Shown here piece after piece: positions 56,090-64,000 of a stretch of 64,000 nucleotides of DNA. The stretch covers positions 2,852,001-2,916,000 of the forward strand of contig NZ_OW824151.1 of the NCBI RefSeq assembly GCF_942548115.1. Reading direction: 5' to 3'. This DNA comes from Aeromicrobium sp. Leaf245 (GTDB lineage: Bacteria; Actinomycetota; Actinomycetes; Propionibacteriales; Nocardioidaceae). A model generated the notes under the pieces. That model saw only the letters and a list, made by a program, of their open reading frames with translations, made no database searches and was not told where the DNA came from. The translations under genes and the position numbers were made by a program. Position 1 is the stretch's first letter, and every line of letters starts with the position of its first letter.

Positions 56090-57139
56090 GTGCGCAACCC
56101 CCGTGCATTCCTCCGTCCGCTCGCCGTCGGAGCTCCCGCTCCGCTCGCCGAGGTGCCGTTCCGTCCGAGCCGGATGATCCACTTCTTCGACCCGAGCAAC
56201 GAGAAGATGGCGGCGAAGGTCCCCGACATCGCCTCGAAGGTCGACATCATCCTCGGCAACCTCGAGGACGCGATCAAGACCGAGAAGAAGGAGGCCGCGC
56301 GCCAGGGTCTCGTCGACATCGCGAAGGCCACCGACTTCGGCGACACGCAGCTGTGGGTGCGCGTCAACAGCCTGGACTCCCCCTGGGTCCTCGACGACCT
56401 GACGACGCTGGTCACCGAGATCGGCGACAAGCTCGACGTCATCATGGTGCCCAAGGTCGAGGGCGCCCAGGACATCCACTACGTCGACCGTCTGCTCGCC
56501 CAGCTCGAGGCCAAGGGGAACGTGCAGAAGCCGCTGCTCGTGCACGCGATCCTCGAGACCGCGCTCGGCGTGACGAACGTCGAGGAGATCGCCGCCGCCA
56601 GCCCGCGCATGCAGGGCATCAGCCTCGGCCCGGCCGACCTCGCGGCGAGCCGCCGCATGAAGACCACGCGCGTCGGTGGCGGCCACCCGGGCTACCTGGT
56701 GCGCCAGGACCCGACGGGCGAGGACCTCACCGAGGGCCGCACGACGTACCAGCAGGACCTGTGGCACTACACGATCGCGCGCATGGTCGACGCCTGCGCG
56801 GCGAACGACATCCTCCCGTTCTACGGGCCGTTCGGTGACATCAAGGACGTCGTGGCCTGCGAGGACCAGTTCCGCAACGCGTTCCTGCTGGGCTGCGTCG
56901 GCGCGTGGAGCCTGCACCCGGTGCAGATCGACATCGCCAAGTTGGTCTTCTCGCCCAGCGCCGAGGACGTGGCGCACGCCAAGCAGGTCGTCGAGGCCAT
57001 GGGCGACGGCTCGGGCGCGGTGATGATCAACGGCAAGATGGAGGACGACGCGTCCTGCAAGCAGTGCCTGGTGATGCTCGACCTCGCCCGCGAGCTGGCC
57101 GAGCGCGATCCCGAGCTGAAGGAGCTGTACGACCTGTGA
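56090..57139 (+). CDS. mcl1: L-malyl-CoA/beta-methylmalyl-CoA lyase
   Basis: The 349-aa HpcH/HpaI/CitE-fold protein is of the Mcl1 type: [20 protein letters not shown], a [14 protein letters not shown] metal/CoA region, [29 protein letters not shown] and AILETALGV. The C-terminus includes [15 protein letters not shown] and [17 protein letters not shown]. It cleaves beta-methylmalyl-CoA to glyoxylate and propionyl-CoA in the ethylmalonyl-CoA pathway. GTG start; the stop overlaps the next gene's GTG. The mesaconyl-CoA hydratase-like gene at 0.5-1.5 kb fits the preceding step. Confidence 0.88.
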   Translation: MRNPRAFLRPLAVGAPAPLAEVPFRPSRMIHFFDPSNEKMAAKVPDIASKVDIILGNLEDAIKTEKKEAARQGLVDIAKATDFGDTQLWVRVNSLDSPWVLDDLTTLVTEIGDKLDVIMVPKVEGAQDIHYVDRLLAQLEAKGNVQKPLLVHAILETALGVTNVEEIAAASPRMQGISLGPADLAASRRMKTTRVGGGHPGYLVRQDPTGEDLTEGRTTYQQDLWHYTIARMVDACAANDILPFYGPFGDIKDVVACEDQFRNAFLLGCVGAWSLHPVQIDIAKLVFSPSAEDVAHAKQVVEAMGDGSGAVMINGKMEDDASCKQCLVMLDLARELAERDPELKELYDL

Positions 57140-58011
57140 GCACTCCCGTCATCCGCCCCCGCCGTTCCGTGCTGTACATGCCGGGTGCGAACGAGCGCGC
57201 CCTGGAGAAGGCCAAGACGATCGACGCCGACGCGCTGATCCTCGACCTCGAGGACTCCGTCGCCCCCGATGCCAAGGCGCAGGGCCGCGAGAACGTGTGC
57301 GCGGCCGTCCGGTCCGGCGCGTACGGTCACCGTGAGCTGGCGATCCGGGTCAACTCCATCGGTACCGAGTGGCACGACGACGACGTGCGCGCCGCCGCGG
57401 CCGCCGGTCCCGACGCGATCCTCGTCCCGAAGGTGGAGTCGGCCGAGCAGGTGCGTGCCCTCGTGGCCGCCCTCGAGCAGCACGGCGCCCCGGAGCACAC
57501 CCAGCTGTGGGCCATGATCGAGACCCCGCGGGCCCTCCTGCACGCCGAGGAGATCGCGGCCGCCCACGAGCGCCTCACCGTCGTCGTCATGGGCACGAAC
57601 GACATCGTCAACGAGACCTACGGTCTGCACGTGCCGGGCCGCAACGCCACCGTGCTCACGTCGCTGTCGTGGACCCTCCTGGCGGTGCGCGCCGCCGGCA
57701 AGGTGGTCATCGACGGCGTCTACAACGCGGTCAAGGACCCCGAGGGCTTCGAGGCCGAGGCCCGCCAGGGGCGCGAGATGGGCTTCGACGGCAAGACCCT
57801 CATCCACCCCTCGCAGGTGGACCCCGCCAACACGATCTTCGCGCCGTCGGACGACGACGTCGAGCGGGCGACCGGCCTCATCGAGACGTTCGAGGAGGCC
57901 AAGGCCGCGGGCCAGGGCGTCGTGACGTTCAACGGGAAGATGGTCGAGGAGCTGCACGTGCGCGACGCGCGACGCATCCTCGCCTTCCACGAGGCGCTCG
58001 CGGGTCGCTGA
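57136..58011 (+). CDS. CitE-like CoA-ester lyase / (3S)-malyl-CoA thioesterase type
   Basis: The 291-aa shorter paralog in the CitE/HpcH fold has [46 protein letters not shown] and [11 protein letters not shown], with [15 protein letters not shown] after. It matches the Mcl2-type (3S)-malyl-CoA thioesterase group that removes CoA after the lyase step; a citramalyl-CoA or other CoA-ester lyase is also possible. It is coupled to mcl1 (GTGA). Confidence 0.82.
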   Translation: MSTPVIRPRRSVLYMPGANERALEKAKTIDADALILDLEDSVAPDAKAQGRENVCAAVRSGAYGHRELAIRVNSIGTEWHDDDVRAAAAAGPDAILVPKVESAEQVRALVAALEQHGAPEHTQLWAMIETPRALLHAEEIAAAHERLTVVVMGTNDIVNETYGLHVPGRNATVLTSLSWTLLAVRAAGKVVIDGVYNAVKDPEGFEAEARQGREMGFDGKTLIHPSQVDPANTIFAPSDDDVERATGLIETFEEAKAAGQGVVTFNGKMVEELHVRDARRILAFHEALAGR

Positions 58012-58033
58012 CCCACCGAGACCTCCGCCGGAC

Positions 58034-58074
58034 GGACCCCGGACATCAGCCTCGCGGCCGATGTGCCGGGGTCC
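58034..58074 (+). terminator. Terminator after the CoA-ester lyase genes
   Basis: GGACCCCGGACATC (58034-58047) pairs with GATGTGCCGGGGTCC (58060-58074) with one bulge. No U-tract. Confidence 0.6.
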
Positions 58075-58096
58075 TGTCGTCGACCAGGGTGGGGGC

Positions 58097-59068
58097 ATGA
58101 GCTTCGAGGAGACCGTCCGTGACGACGCCCTGCACCGCTGGGCCGCCGACGCTCTCTGCGGCGGCTCCTGGGCCGTGGCCACCATCGAGCCGGGAGCCAC
58201 CCGCGTGGCGGTCCAGAGCATCGACCCCGGGGACGACCTGGAGATCGGCTCGATCTCCAAGGGTCTGACCGCGTTGCTCCTGGCGGACGCCGTCGAGCGC
58301 GGCGAGATGCTGCTGACCGACCGGCTCGACACCTTCCTGCCGCTCGACGGGTCACCGGCCGGCCTGGTGACGCTGGACGCGCTGTCACGGCATCGTTCGG
58401 GGCTGCCGAGCCTGCCGGCGCAGGCGCACATGGGCCGCCGGACGGCGTCCTGGCTGCTGCTCGCCACCAATCCGTACGGCGACACCCTCGCGGAGCTGCT
58501 GGAGCAGACCCGGGCGACGAAGGTCGGCCGACCCCGCCCCGTGTACTCCAACCTCGGCTTCCAGCTGCTGGGCCACGCCGTCGCGGCCGCAGCGGGTCGT
58601 CCGTATCGCGACCTGCTGGCCGAGCGGCTGCTCGGTCCGCTCGGTCTGGCCAGCGCCTCGGTACCGGCCACCCCCGACGAGCTGGGTCAGCGCGCCGTGG
58701 TCGGCCGCACACGATGGGGCCGCCGAGCCGAGCCGTGGACGGGCGAGGCGCTCGGTCCCGCGGGCGGGGTGCGGATGTCGGTGCGCGACGCGGCGACGCT
58801 GGCACGAGCCCTGCTCGAGGGCAGCGCGCCGGGCACCGCGGCGCTCGAGCCGGTCGACGACTTCGTGCCCGGCGCCCGGATCGGCGCCGCGTGGATCACG
58901 TCGGTGCACGACGGCGTCGACGTCACGTGGCACAACGGCGGCACGGGCGGCTTCCGCACCTGGCTCGGTCTCGACCGGGCGGCCGGCACGGCCGCAGTCG
59001 TGCTGAACGCACGGGTCCGTTCGGTCGACGCCGTCGGTCGACGTCTGCTCGCGACCCTGCGCACCTGA
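58097..59068 (+). CDS. Serine hydrolase, beta-lactamase/penicillin-binding protein family
   Basis: The 323-aa protein has the serine beta-lactamase fold motifs SxxK (SISKGL, about residue 53), YxN (VYSNLG) and HxG (HNGGTGG). It resembles class C beta-lactamase-like esterases. No signal peptide is visible, so it is probably cytoplasmic and not a resistance enzyme. The ATG at 58097 is chosen by the GGTGGGGG ribosome site; a longer frame starts 12 codons earlier. Confidence 0.85.
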   Translation: MSFEETVRDDALHRWAADALCGGSWAVATIEPGATRVAVQSIDPGDDLEIGSISKGLTALLLADAVERGEMLLTDRLDTFLPLDGSPAGLVTLDALSRHRSGLPSLPAQAHMGRRTASWLLLATNPYGDTLAELLEQTRATKVGRPRPVYSNLGFQLLGHAVAAAAGRPYRDLLAERLLGPLGLASASVPATPDELGQRAVVGRTRWGRRAEPWTGEALGPAGGVRMSVRDAATLARALLEGSAPGTAALEPVDDFVPGARIGAAWITSVHDGVDVTWHNGGTGGFRTWLGLDRAAGTAAVVLNARVRSVDAVGRRLLATLRT

Positions 59069-59092
59069 TCCCCGGCGGGAGCCGGGCCGGAC

Positions 59093-60016
59093 TCAGGTGA
59101 GCAGCGCCGCGACGACCGCGACCGCGGGGACCGAGAGCACCGTGGTGGCGAACACGGCGTCGCGGGCGAGGACGGTCGAACGGTCGTAGCGCACCGCGAT
59201 CACGAAGATGTTCTGCGCCGCCGGCAGCGCGGCCAGGACGGTCACGGCCAGGAGCGGGTCCCCGTCCATCCCCAGCGCGAACCGTCCCACGGTGTAGGCG
59301 GCGACCGGCTGGACGACGAGCTTCAGCACGACGATGAGCGCCAGCACGGGCGCGTTGCCGCCACTGCCCGGACGCGGGCCGAGTCGCAGCGAGACGCCAT
59401 AGGCGATGAGCATGGCCGGGACCGCCATGGCCCCGACCAGGCCGAGCGGCTCGTCGACGAGGCGAGGGATCCGGGCATCGGTGATCGACAGCGCGAGGCC
59501 CAGCAGCGACGCCACGGTCAGGGGCGTGCGGAGCGGACGCGTGAGGAAGCGGTGCCACGGCACCCGCTCCTGCGCCACCGCGGCGTCGAGCACGGCGAGG
59601 GCGAGTGGCTGCAGCACCAGCATCTGCAGCAGCAGCGTGGGAGCGACGAGTGCGGCGTCGCCGAGGACGTAGGCCGCGATGGGCAGCCCCAGGTTCCCGG
59701 CGTTGACGTAGGCCGAGGAGAGCGCGCCGACGACGGTGTCGGCGAGGTCCTGGCGCAGCACGAGCCGCGCGACGAGCAGGTAGAGCGCGACGACGACCGC
59801 GACCGCGGCCGACGTGGCGGCGAGGTTCCGCGACAGGACGGCCGAGACGTCGGCGTCCTGCAGGACGGTGATCATCAGGGCGGGACTGGCCACGTAGAAG
59901 GCGAGGCGCGAGAGCACGACCTGGGCGTTCAGGTCGAAGATCCGCAGGTGTGCCAGGAGGGCACCGAGGGCGATGAGCGCACCGATGGTGCTGAAACCCT
60001 CCAGGACCCCGGTCAT
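59093..60016 (-). CDS. AEC-family (auxin efflux carrier) transporter
   Basis: The 307-aa protein has ten helices in the bile acid/auxin carrier fold, with SSAYVNAGNLGLPIAAYVLGD, the conserved asparagine/glycine region of the family, and LAALPAAQNIFVIAVRYD near the end. Members export or import organic acids. The substrate is unknown. The gene stands alone between a serine hydrolase gene and small peptide genes. Confidence 0.88.
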   Translation of the reverse strand: MTGVLEGFSTIGALIALGALLAHLRIFDLNAQVVLSRLAFYVASPALMITVLQDADVSAVLSRNLAATSAAVAVVVALYLLVARLVLRQDLADTVVGALSSAYVNAGNLGLPIAAYVLGDAALVAPTLLLQMLVLQPLALAVLDAAVAQERVPWHRFLTRPLRTPLTVASLLGLALSITDARIPRLVDEPLGLVGAMAVPAMLIAYGVSLRLGPRPGSGGNAPVLALIVVLKLVVQPVAAYTVGRFALGMDGDPLLAVTVLAALPAAQNIFVIAVRYDRSTVLARDAVFATTVLSVPAVAVVAALLT

Positions 60017-60105
60017 TACCCCGATCGTCCCAGACCCTCGACCGCCTCCCTCAGCCGGTCCGTTCCGCTGGTCGCGGTGCGCAGGTCCGCAGGTCCGCAG
60101 ACGCA

Positions 60106-60136
60106 CGTGGCCCCCGGTCGAGGACCGGGGGCCACG
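60106..60136 (-). terminator. Terminator after the 99-aa small gene
   Basis: A perfect 14-bp stem CGTGGCCCCCGGTC / GACCGGGGGCCACG with a 3-nt loop, downstream of the minus-strand gene at 60151. Confidence 0.75.
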
Positions 60137-60150
60137 CGGTGGGGCGTCGT

Positions 60151-60450
60151 TCAGCGGTAGGACCGCTGGCTCAGCACCTGCAGCTGGTGCGCGTCCTTCA
60201 TGGCCTGCGCCTCGCGGCGCTGCCGGACGGTCTCCAGCAGGACCTGTCGGTCGGTCTCCGACATCTCGTCCCAGGCGCGCTTGCGGCGAGCACCGGAGCG
60301 AAGGGGGTTCCGTGCCATCGCGTTCACCCCCTCTCCCCTTGTCCAGGTGGTGCGGTGTCCGTCGCGGTCGGTCCTGGTCGGGGCCGTGGCGATCTGGTCG
60401 GTCGTCGGGGTGTCTGCGGGCAAGGTGTCGGTGTTCTGGTGCTGGTTCAT
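60151..60450 (-). CDS. Small hypothetical protein (99 aa) with a charged C-terminal helix
   Basis: The 99-aa protein has a disordered Thr/Asp-rich first half (MNQHQNTDTLPADTPTT) and a basic, helical second half (RKRAWDEMSETDRQVLLETV, RREAQAMKDAHQLQVL). The AAAGGAGG ribosome site before the ATG at 60450 is the strongest in the area. A second ATG at 60318, with GGGGG upstream, would give a 55-aa product starting MARNPLRSG. A perfect hairpin terminator follows. No family is recognised. Confidence 0.65.
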   Translation of the reverse strand: MNQHQNTDTLPADTPTTDQIATAPTRTDRDGHRTTWTRGEGVNAMARNPLRSGARRKRAWDEMSETDRQVLLETVRQRREAQAMKDAHQLQVLSQRSYR

Positions 60451-60520
60451 TGCGCGCCTCCTTTCTGCGAGGTGGTCGGGTGTGGTCGAAGGGATGGGAT
60501 CGTGGGTGGGCAGACGAGAA

Positions 60521-60553
60521 GAGCCGCCCTGGACGTGGTGTCCTGAGCGGCTC
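60521..60553 (-). terminator. Possible attenuator between two small genes
   Basis: GAGCCGC / GCGGCTC arms with an inner GGAC...GTCC stem lie between the 30-aa and 99-aa reading frames on the minus strand. It could end or attenuate transcription from the upstream promoter. Confidence 0.5.
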
Positions 60554-60596
60554 GAAGCCAGGGTGTCGGTCAGCGGTGCTGACGTGACGGATCTGG

Positions 60597-60689
60597 CTAG
60601 ACGGAGACTGCGCCGAGGACGGGGGAGCCGGCGAACGCGGCACCACGGGACGTGTGATCGAAGGCGATCGGTGTCGTGGTCTGGTTCAT
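60597..60689 (-). CDS. Tiny 30-aa peptide gene
   Basis: A 30-codon frame beginning MNQTTTPIAFDHTSRGAAF and ending in GAVSV with a TAG. The ribosome site GAGGAGGT lies 7 nt before the ATG and a TACGGT -10 (60729-60724) about 35 nt upstream. It has no cysteine or membrane segment. Its start region (ribosome site then ATGAACCAG) resembles that of the 99-aa gene downstream. The function is unknown; it could be a leader peptide or a small secreted/precursor peptide. Confidence 0.5.
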   Translation of the reverse strand: MNQTTTPIAFDHTSRGAAFAGSPVLGAVSV

Positions 60690-60792
60690 TGCGGCTCACC
60701 TCCTCAGGCGGTCTGGTGTCGTCACCGTAGCGCACCCGGGCCGCCGCGCGCCACCGTCCGTGGGTGCGTGTCCCGCCGACCTCGGCGGGGCG

Positions 60793-61914
60793 TCACTCGA
60801 AGTCGAGTGCGGCGTCGATCTCGTCGCGGCTCGCGCCGCAGACGAACATCAGGTCGGCGGCGATGGACCGCACCTGTGCCGTGATGGCCGCCGTGTTCAG
60901 CGTCATCGTGTCCGGCAGCGCCGCGACGGCGATGCGGGCGGCCTCGACGAGCTGGTCGCGGGCGCCGGCGAAGTCGTCGAGCGAGGACAGGTCGTCGGCG
61001 ATGACGTCGACGGCCTCGGCCAGGGCCTCCACGGACTGCTCGAGGGCGTCCGGTCCCACCTCGTCGTGGCGCAGCATCGCGCTGACCCGCCGTGCGAGCA
61101 CCCGGGAGTCACGGATGGCGTTGTCGAAGTCGCGGACGGCTCCCACGTAGAGCGCCAGGTGCTCGCGCTGCCGCCAGCGCATGGGCGACATGCGGGCGAT
61201 CTCGCTGACGTTGCGCGCCGTCGCGTCGAGGGAATCGATGCTGCCCTGCATGCCGCGGGCCCGCTCGAGCGCCTCGTCGGCCACGCCGGGGTCACGCTCA
61301 CGCAGGGACCGTGCGGTTCCCCTCAGCACCGACGCCAGCTGGCGCAGCAGACGCTGCACCTCCGCGTCGATGTCGCGCACCGGGTTGCGGGGCAGCAGCA
61401 GGACCATGGCCATGCCGCACAGGCCACCGATCAGCGCGTCCAGGAAGCGGGTCAGGGCCGGGTTGCCCGCCCCGGCCGCGGGCACCACGGCCGCCAGCAG
61501 CACGGCGGAGTTGGCGGCCTGGGTCAGGGCCAGGCCCCGGATGCCGGTGAGCGTGGCTGCGACGACCGTGAGCAGGACGACGAGCGCCATCTGCGCCGGC
61601 CCGCGTCCGATCGTCAGGATGATGAGCTCGCCCACGAGCACCCCGAGCGCCACACCGACGACGACCTCGACGAGCGTGCGACCACGGAGGCCACCGCCCG
61701 CGGTGATCACGACGACCGCGGCGATGGGGGCGAAGAACGCCTGCTGGTGCCCGAACACCTGGGTGGCGATGAGGAACGCGGCCGCGGTCGCGATCCCCAG
61801 GCGGAGCATCAGGCGCCAGCGACGGCGCAGGAGCAGGAGGCGGTCGAGGAAGGTCTCCTCGCTGCGGCGCAGACGGATGCGGCGCAGGGGGACGTCACGA
61901 CCCGTGCCGCTCAT
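60793..61914 (-). CDS. FUSC-family membrane protein
   Basis: The 373-aa protein has six N-terminal helices (residues about 30-160, e.g. LGIATAAAFLIATQVFGHQQAFFAP, IAAVVVITAGGGLRGRTLVEV) followed by a long helical cytoplasmic domain rich in Arg and Asp. This is the fusaric-acid-resistance/aromatic-acid efflux (FUSC) layout. The ATG at 61914 has GGAGGAG upstream; ten extra codons are possible. The substrate is unknown. Confidence 0.85.
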   Translation of the reverse strand: MSGTGRDVPLRRIRLRRSEETFLDRLLLLRRRWRLMLRLGIATAAAFLIATQVFGHQQAFFAPIAAVVVITAGGGLRGRTLVEVVVGVALGVLVGELIILTIGRGPAQMALVVLLTVVAATLTGIRGLALTQAANSAVLLAAVVPAAGAGNPALTRFLDALIGGLCGMAMVLLLPRNPVRDIDAEVQRLLRQLASVLRGTARSLRERDPGVADEALERARGMQGSIDSLDATARNVSEIARMSPMRWRQREHLALYVGAVRDFDNAIRDSRVLARRVSAMLRHDEVGPDALEQSVEALAEAVDVIADDLSSLDDFAGARDQLVEAARIAVAALPDTMTLNTAAITAQVRSIAADLMFVCGASRDEIDAALDFE

Positions 61915-61980
61915 CGCTCCTCCGCTCCCCACGTCCGGCCCCACCTACGACACCGCTCGTCCCCACCGTGCCCGCGCCGA

Positions 61981-62328
61981 TCACAGGTACAGGCCGGTCT
62001 GGCCCTCCTCGATGCGCTCCGACGCGACCGCGTGCAGGTCGCGCTCGCGCAGCAGCACGAAGCTCTCGCCCCGCACCTCGACCTCGGCGCGCTCCTCGGG
62101 ATCGAAGAGCACGCGGTCGCCGACCTCGACGGCCCGCACGTGCGCGCCGACCGCCTCGACCTTGGCCCAGGCCAGCCGCTTGCCCATCGCCGCGGTGGCC
62201 GGGATCAGGATGCCGCCCCCCGAGCGCCGCTCCCCCGCCTCCTCGTCGATCGACACGAGCAGGCGGTCGTGCAGCATCCGGATGGCGAGCTTTCCGCCGT
62301 CGTCCCGTGCTCCCTCGGTACCGGGCAT
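61981..62328 (-). CDS. GroES-like co-chaperone family protein
   Basis: The 115-aa protein has a Cpn10-like core: IRMLHDRLLVSIDEE, RRSGGGILIPATA (mobile-loop-like), VEVGDRVLFDPEERAEVEV and FVLLRERDLHAVA. It has an N-terminal extension and ends in EGQTGLYL. It is probably a second, GroES-related protein and not the main chaperonin partner, since no groEL is adjacent. An internal ATG at 62274 is a possible start. Confidence 0.8.
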   Translation of the reverse strand: MPGTEGARDDGGKLAIRMLHDRLLVSIDEEAGERRSGGGILIPATAAMGKRLAWAKVEAVGAHVRAVEVGDRVLFDPEERAEVEVRGESFVLLRERDLHAVASERIEEGQTGLYL

Positions 62329-62330
62329 GG

Positions 62331-62579
62331 TCAGCCGAGCACCCGGCGCAGCACGACGATCGCTGCCACGGAGCCGACGACGCCGAGCACCACGGGCACC
62401 ACGGTCTCGTAGCGGACCGATCCGTCCGGGCCGACGAACTTCGCCTTCACGTCGGCCAGGCTGCGCCGCGCGATGTTCTTGGGGTTCGTGCGGTCGACCA
62501 GGGCGTCGACGGTGTCGGCGAGCCGCTCGCGGATCTGCTCGATCTCGTCGACCAGCTCATCGGTCTGTGACGTGCCCAC
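62331..62579 (-). CDS. DUF3618 membrane protein
   Basis: The 82-aa protein has an N-terminal helical segment (TDELVDEIEQIRERLADTVDALVDRTNPKNIARRS), typical of DUF3618, and one C-terminal helix (VVPVVLGVVGSVAAIVVL). It starts with GTG. It lies 2 bp upstream of the GroES-like gene, so the two are probably cotranscribed. The function is unknown. Confidence 0.8.
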   Translation of the reverse strand: MGTSQTDELVDEIEQIRERLADTVDALVDRTNPKNIARRSLADVKAKFVGPDGSVRYETVVPVVLGVVGSVAAIVVLRRVLG

Positions 62580-62625
62580 GTGGCGCCTCTCGTCGGTGCG
62601 GACTGGTCTTGCAAGGATAGGACCC

Positions 62626-63102
62626 ATGACGACGCGACTGCAGCCCGGTGACACCGCACCCGACTTCACCCTCCCCGACGACACCGGCCAGGAGGTCACG
62701 CTGTCGAGCCTGCGGGGCGGCAAGGTGATCGTGTACTTCTACCCCGCGGCCATGACGCCGGGGTGCACGAAGCAGGCCACGGACTTCTCCGGGGCGCTCG
62801 ACGACCTGCAGGCCGAGGGCTACACCGTCGTCGGCATCAGTCCGGACAAGCCCGAGAAGCTGGCGAAGTTCCGCGAGCGCGACGGGCTCACCATCACGCT
62901 GCTCTCCGACGTCGACCGCTCGGTGATGACCGCATGGGGCGCCTTCGGCGAGAAGAAGCTCTACGGCAAGGTCGTCGAGGGCGTCATCCGCTCGACGGTC
63001 GTGATCGGCGAGGACGGCACCGTCGAGGTGGCGCAGTACAACGTGAAGGCCACCGGACACGTGGCCAAGCTGCGCCGCGACCTCGGGCTCGACGCCGCCT
63101 GA
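62626..63102 (+). CDS. bcp: Thiol peroxidase Bcp (peroxiredoxin)
   Basis: The 158-aa AhpC/TSA protein has the peroxidatic cysteine in PAAMTPGCTKQA. The preceding FTLPDDTGQEVTLSSLRGG and VIVYFYP segments are typical of Bcp/PrxQ. The resolving cysteine five residues later found in many Bcp proteins is absent (TKQAT), so it is a 1-Cys-type member. It reduces peroxides with a thiol partner. It starts close to a possible -10 (GATAGG) and is divergent from DUF3618. Confidence 0.92.
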   Translation: MTTRLQPGDTAPDFTLPDDTGQEVTLSSLRGGKVIVYFYPAAMTPGCTKQATDFSGALDDLQAEGYTVVGISPDKPEKLAKFRERDGLTITLLSDVDRSVMTAWGAFGEKKLYGKVVEGVIRSTVVIGEDGTVEVAQYNVKATGHVAKLRRDLGLDAA

Positions 63103-63137
63103 CCCGGATCCCCCTGGCCTAGGCTGGGGGCGCACCC

Positions 63138-63219
63138 GCCGGTGTGGTGGAACTGGTAGACACGCGGCACTTAGGATGCCGTGCCCCAGGGCGTGCAGGT
63201 TCGAGTCCTGTCACCGGCA
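63138..63219 (+). tRNA. tRNA-Leu (anticodon UAG)
   Basis: The 82-nt tRNA has acceptor GCCGGTG / CACCGGC, a 5-bp anticodon stem CGGCA / TGCCG with loop CTTAGGA (TAG at 63172-63174) and a long variable arm typical of class II tRNAs. The T arm is GGTTCGAGTCC. The discriminator is A and CCA is not encoded. It reads CUA leucine codons, among the rare Leu codons of this high-GC genome. Confidence 0.95.
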
Positions 63220-63274
63220 CCCGGTCCCCACGGCCACGCCGTGCGGCGGACCCGGGTCACGGCAGACTGTGGCC

Positions 63275-64000
63275 ATGGTCCTGGTCATCGGTGAAGCCCT
63301 CGTCGACATCGTCGAACGACCCGACGGGTCGCGCACCGAGCATCCTGGTGGCAGCCCCGCCAACGTGGCCGTCGGCCTCGGACGCCTCGGCGTCACCCCG
63401 GTGCTCGCCACGAGCCTGGCCACCGACGACCTGGGGGCGCTCGTGCGCATGCACCTCGCGGAGTCGGGCGTGCGCCTCATGCCCGGGCTCAAGGAGCTGG
63501 AGCGCACCTCCACCGCCGTGGCCACCCTGGCCGAGGACGGCAGCGCAAGCTACGACTTCGACATCTGCTGGGACCCGGGCCGCATCTGGGCCGAGGAGGT
63601 CCCCGACATCGTCCACACCGGGTCGATCGCGGCGTTCCTGGAGCCGGGCGCCGACGACGTCGAGGACGCCCTGCGCCGGCTCGCCCCCATGTGCACGGTC
63701 ACCTTCGACCCCAACGTCCGTCCGTCGCTCCTGCCGAGCCGCGCGGAGGCGCTGGACCGGATGGAGTCCCTGCTGCCGCTGTGCGACGTGGTCAAGGTCA
63801 GCGACGAGGACCTGGCCTGGCTCGAGCCGCACAGCGACCCCGCCGACACCGCCCGCAGCTGGCTGGCGGCCGGGCCGGCGGCCGTCGTCATGACGATGGG
63901 CGCCCGCGGTGCGCGCACGTACACGCACCGCGGCTCCATCGCCTCGAGGGCGCAGGCGTCCCACGTGGTCGACACCGTCGGCGCCGGCGACGCGTTCATG
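63275..64000 (+). CDS. PfkB-family carbohydrate kinase (3' end cut by window)
   Basis: The first 242 residues of a ribokinase/PfkB sugar kinase are present, including VIGEALVDIVE and the GG motif HPGGSPANVAVGLGRLG. The catalytic-end motif DTVGAGDAFM is at the very edge of the window, so only the last 40 or so residues are missing. Fructokinase or another sugar kinase is likely. The CAGACT hexamer six nt before the ATG resembles the leaderless -10 elements but lacks the first T. Confidence 0.88.
   Translation, partial: MVLVIGEALVDIVERPDGSRTEHPGGSPANVAVGLGRLGVTPVLATSLATDDLGALVRMHLAESGVRLMPGLKELERTSTAVATLAEDGSASYDFDICWDPGRIWAEEVPDIVHTGSIAAFLEPGADDVEDALRRLAPMCTVTFDPNVRPSLLPSRAEALDRMESLLPLCDVVKVSDEDLAWLEPHSDPADTARSWLAAGPAAVVMTMGARGARTYTHRGSIASRAQASHVVDTVGAGDAFM

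Noticed and set aside
58097..59068. Antibiotic-resistance beta-lactamase
   Set aside because: The SxxK/YxN/HxG motifs fit class C-like esterases, there is no signal peptide, and no resistance context is present.

Overview
The window is a 64 kb stretch of a chromosome from a high-GC Gram-positive actinobacterium. Codon third positions are almost all G or C, many genes start with GTG, coupled genes overlap by GTGA, ATGA or TGATG, and many promoters sit only 6-7 nt upstream of the start codon. The gene order tagA / DUF3117 / O-methyltransferase / sigE-anti-sigma / tatB / mrp / MgtE-like, next to a LOG-family gene, dapE and dapD, matches the conserved Rv1200-Rv1232 neighbourhood of Mycobacterium. 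A Tad pilus, a wax-ester synthase and ethylmalonyl-CoA pathway genes suggest the Nocardioidaceae (Nocardioides or Aeromicrobium type). The genus is an inference.

Layout. 1-9.8 kb (minus strand): histidine phosphatase, mesaconyl-CoA hydratase-like protein, stress protein, DEAD/DEAH helicase, alpha/beta hydrolase, acyl-CoA dehydrogenase with a palindromic operator, EamA transporter and a secreted VWA protein. 9.9-28.4 kb (plus strand): a large Tad/Flp pilus locus. It has a translationally coupled assembly operon (zinc-ribbon protein, CpaB, CpaE fused to TadE, TadE, CpaF, TadB, TadC), a NarL-type two-component pair, a TadG-like protein, three nucleotide-identical flp pilin genes with duplicated promoters and terminators, and four large exported paralogs (425-463 aa). 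Each paralog has a class III prepilin-type N-terminus, exactly four invariant cysteines and a cysteine as its last residue. I do not recognise this paralog family. It shares with flp and tadG a promoter design in which a GGG(C/A)CC box lies exactly 30 bp upstream of a TANNNT -10 element. This region is the best candidate for an undescribed system.

28.4-36.8 kb: wax-ester synthase/DGAT divergent from an HSL-type hydrolase, then a formate dehydrogenase-like molybdoenzyme operon (fdhF-like, mobA, DUF6457, fdhD) convergent with an oxalate/formate-type MFS transporter. 36.9-45.2 kb: MgtE-N/CBS protein, DUF1003, mrp, tatB, anti-sigma and sigE (with a recognisable self-type ECF promoter), O-methyltransferase, small conserved proteins and tagA. 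45.3-49.5 kb: a one-domain voltage-gated ion channel, a membrane protein, an RNA methyltransferase, a LOG-family protein and dapE. 49.47-50.35 kb is a gene-free, highly structured segment: 31-bp phased repeats, a 52-bp inverted repeat and internal hairpins.

50.35-64 kb: two SDR proteins, a DinB-like protein, a VOC/HhH/GNAT operon, dapD, a lysozyme-like exported protein, two CoA-ester lyases of the ethylmalonyl-CoA pathway, a serine hydrolase, an AEC transporter, two tiny genes separated by a hairpin, a FUSC protein, a GroES-like protein, DUF3618, a Bcp peroxiredoxin, tRNA-Leu(UAG) and a truncated PfkB kinase.
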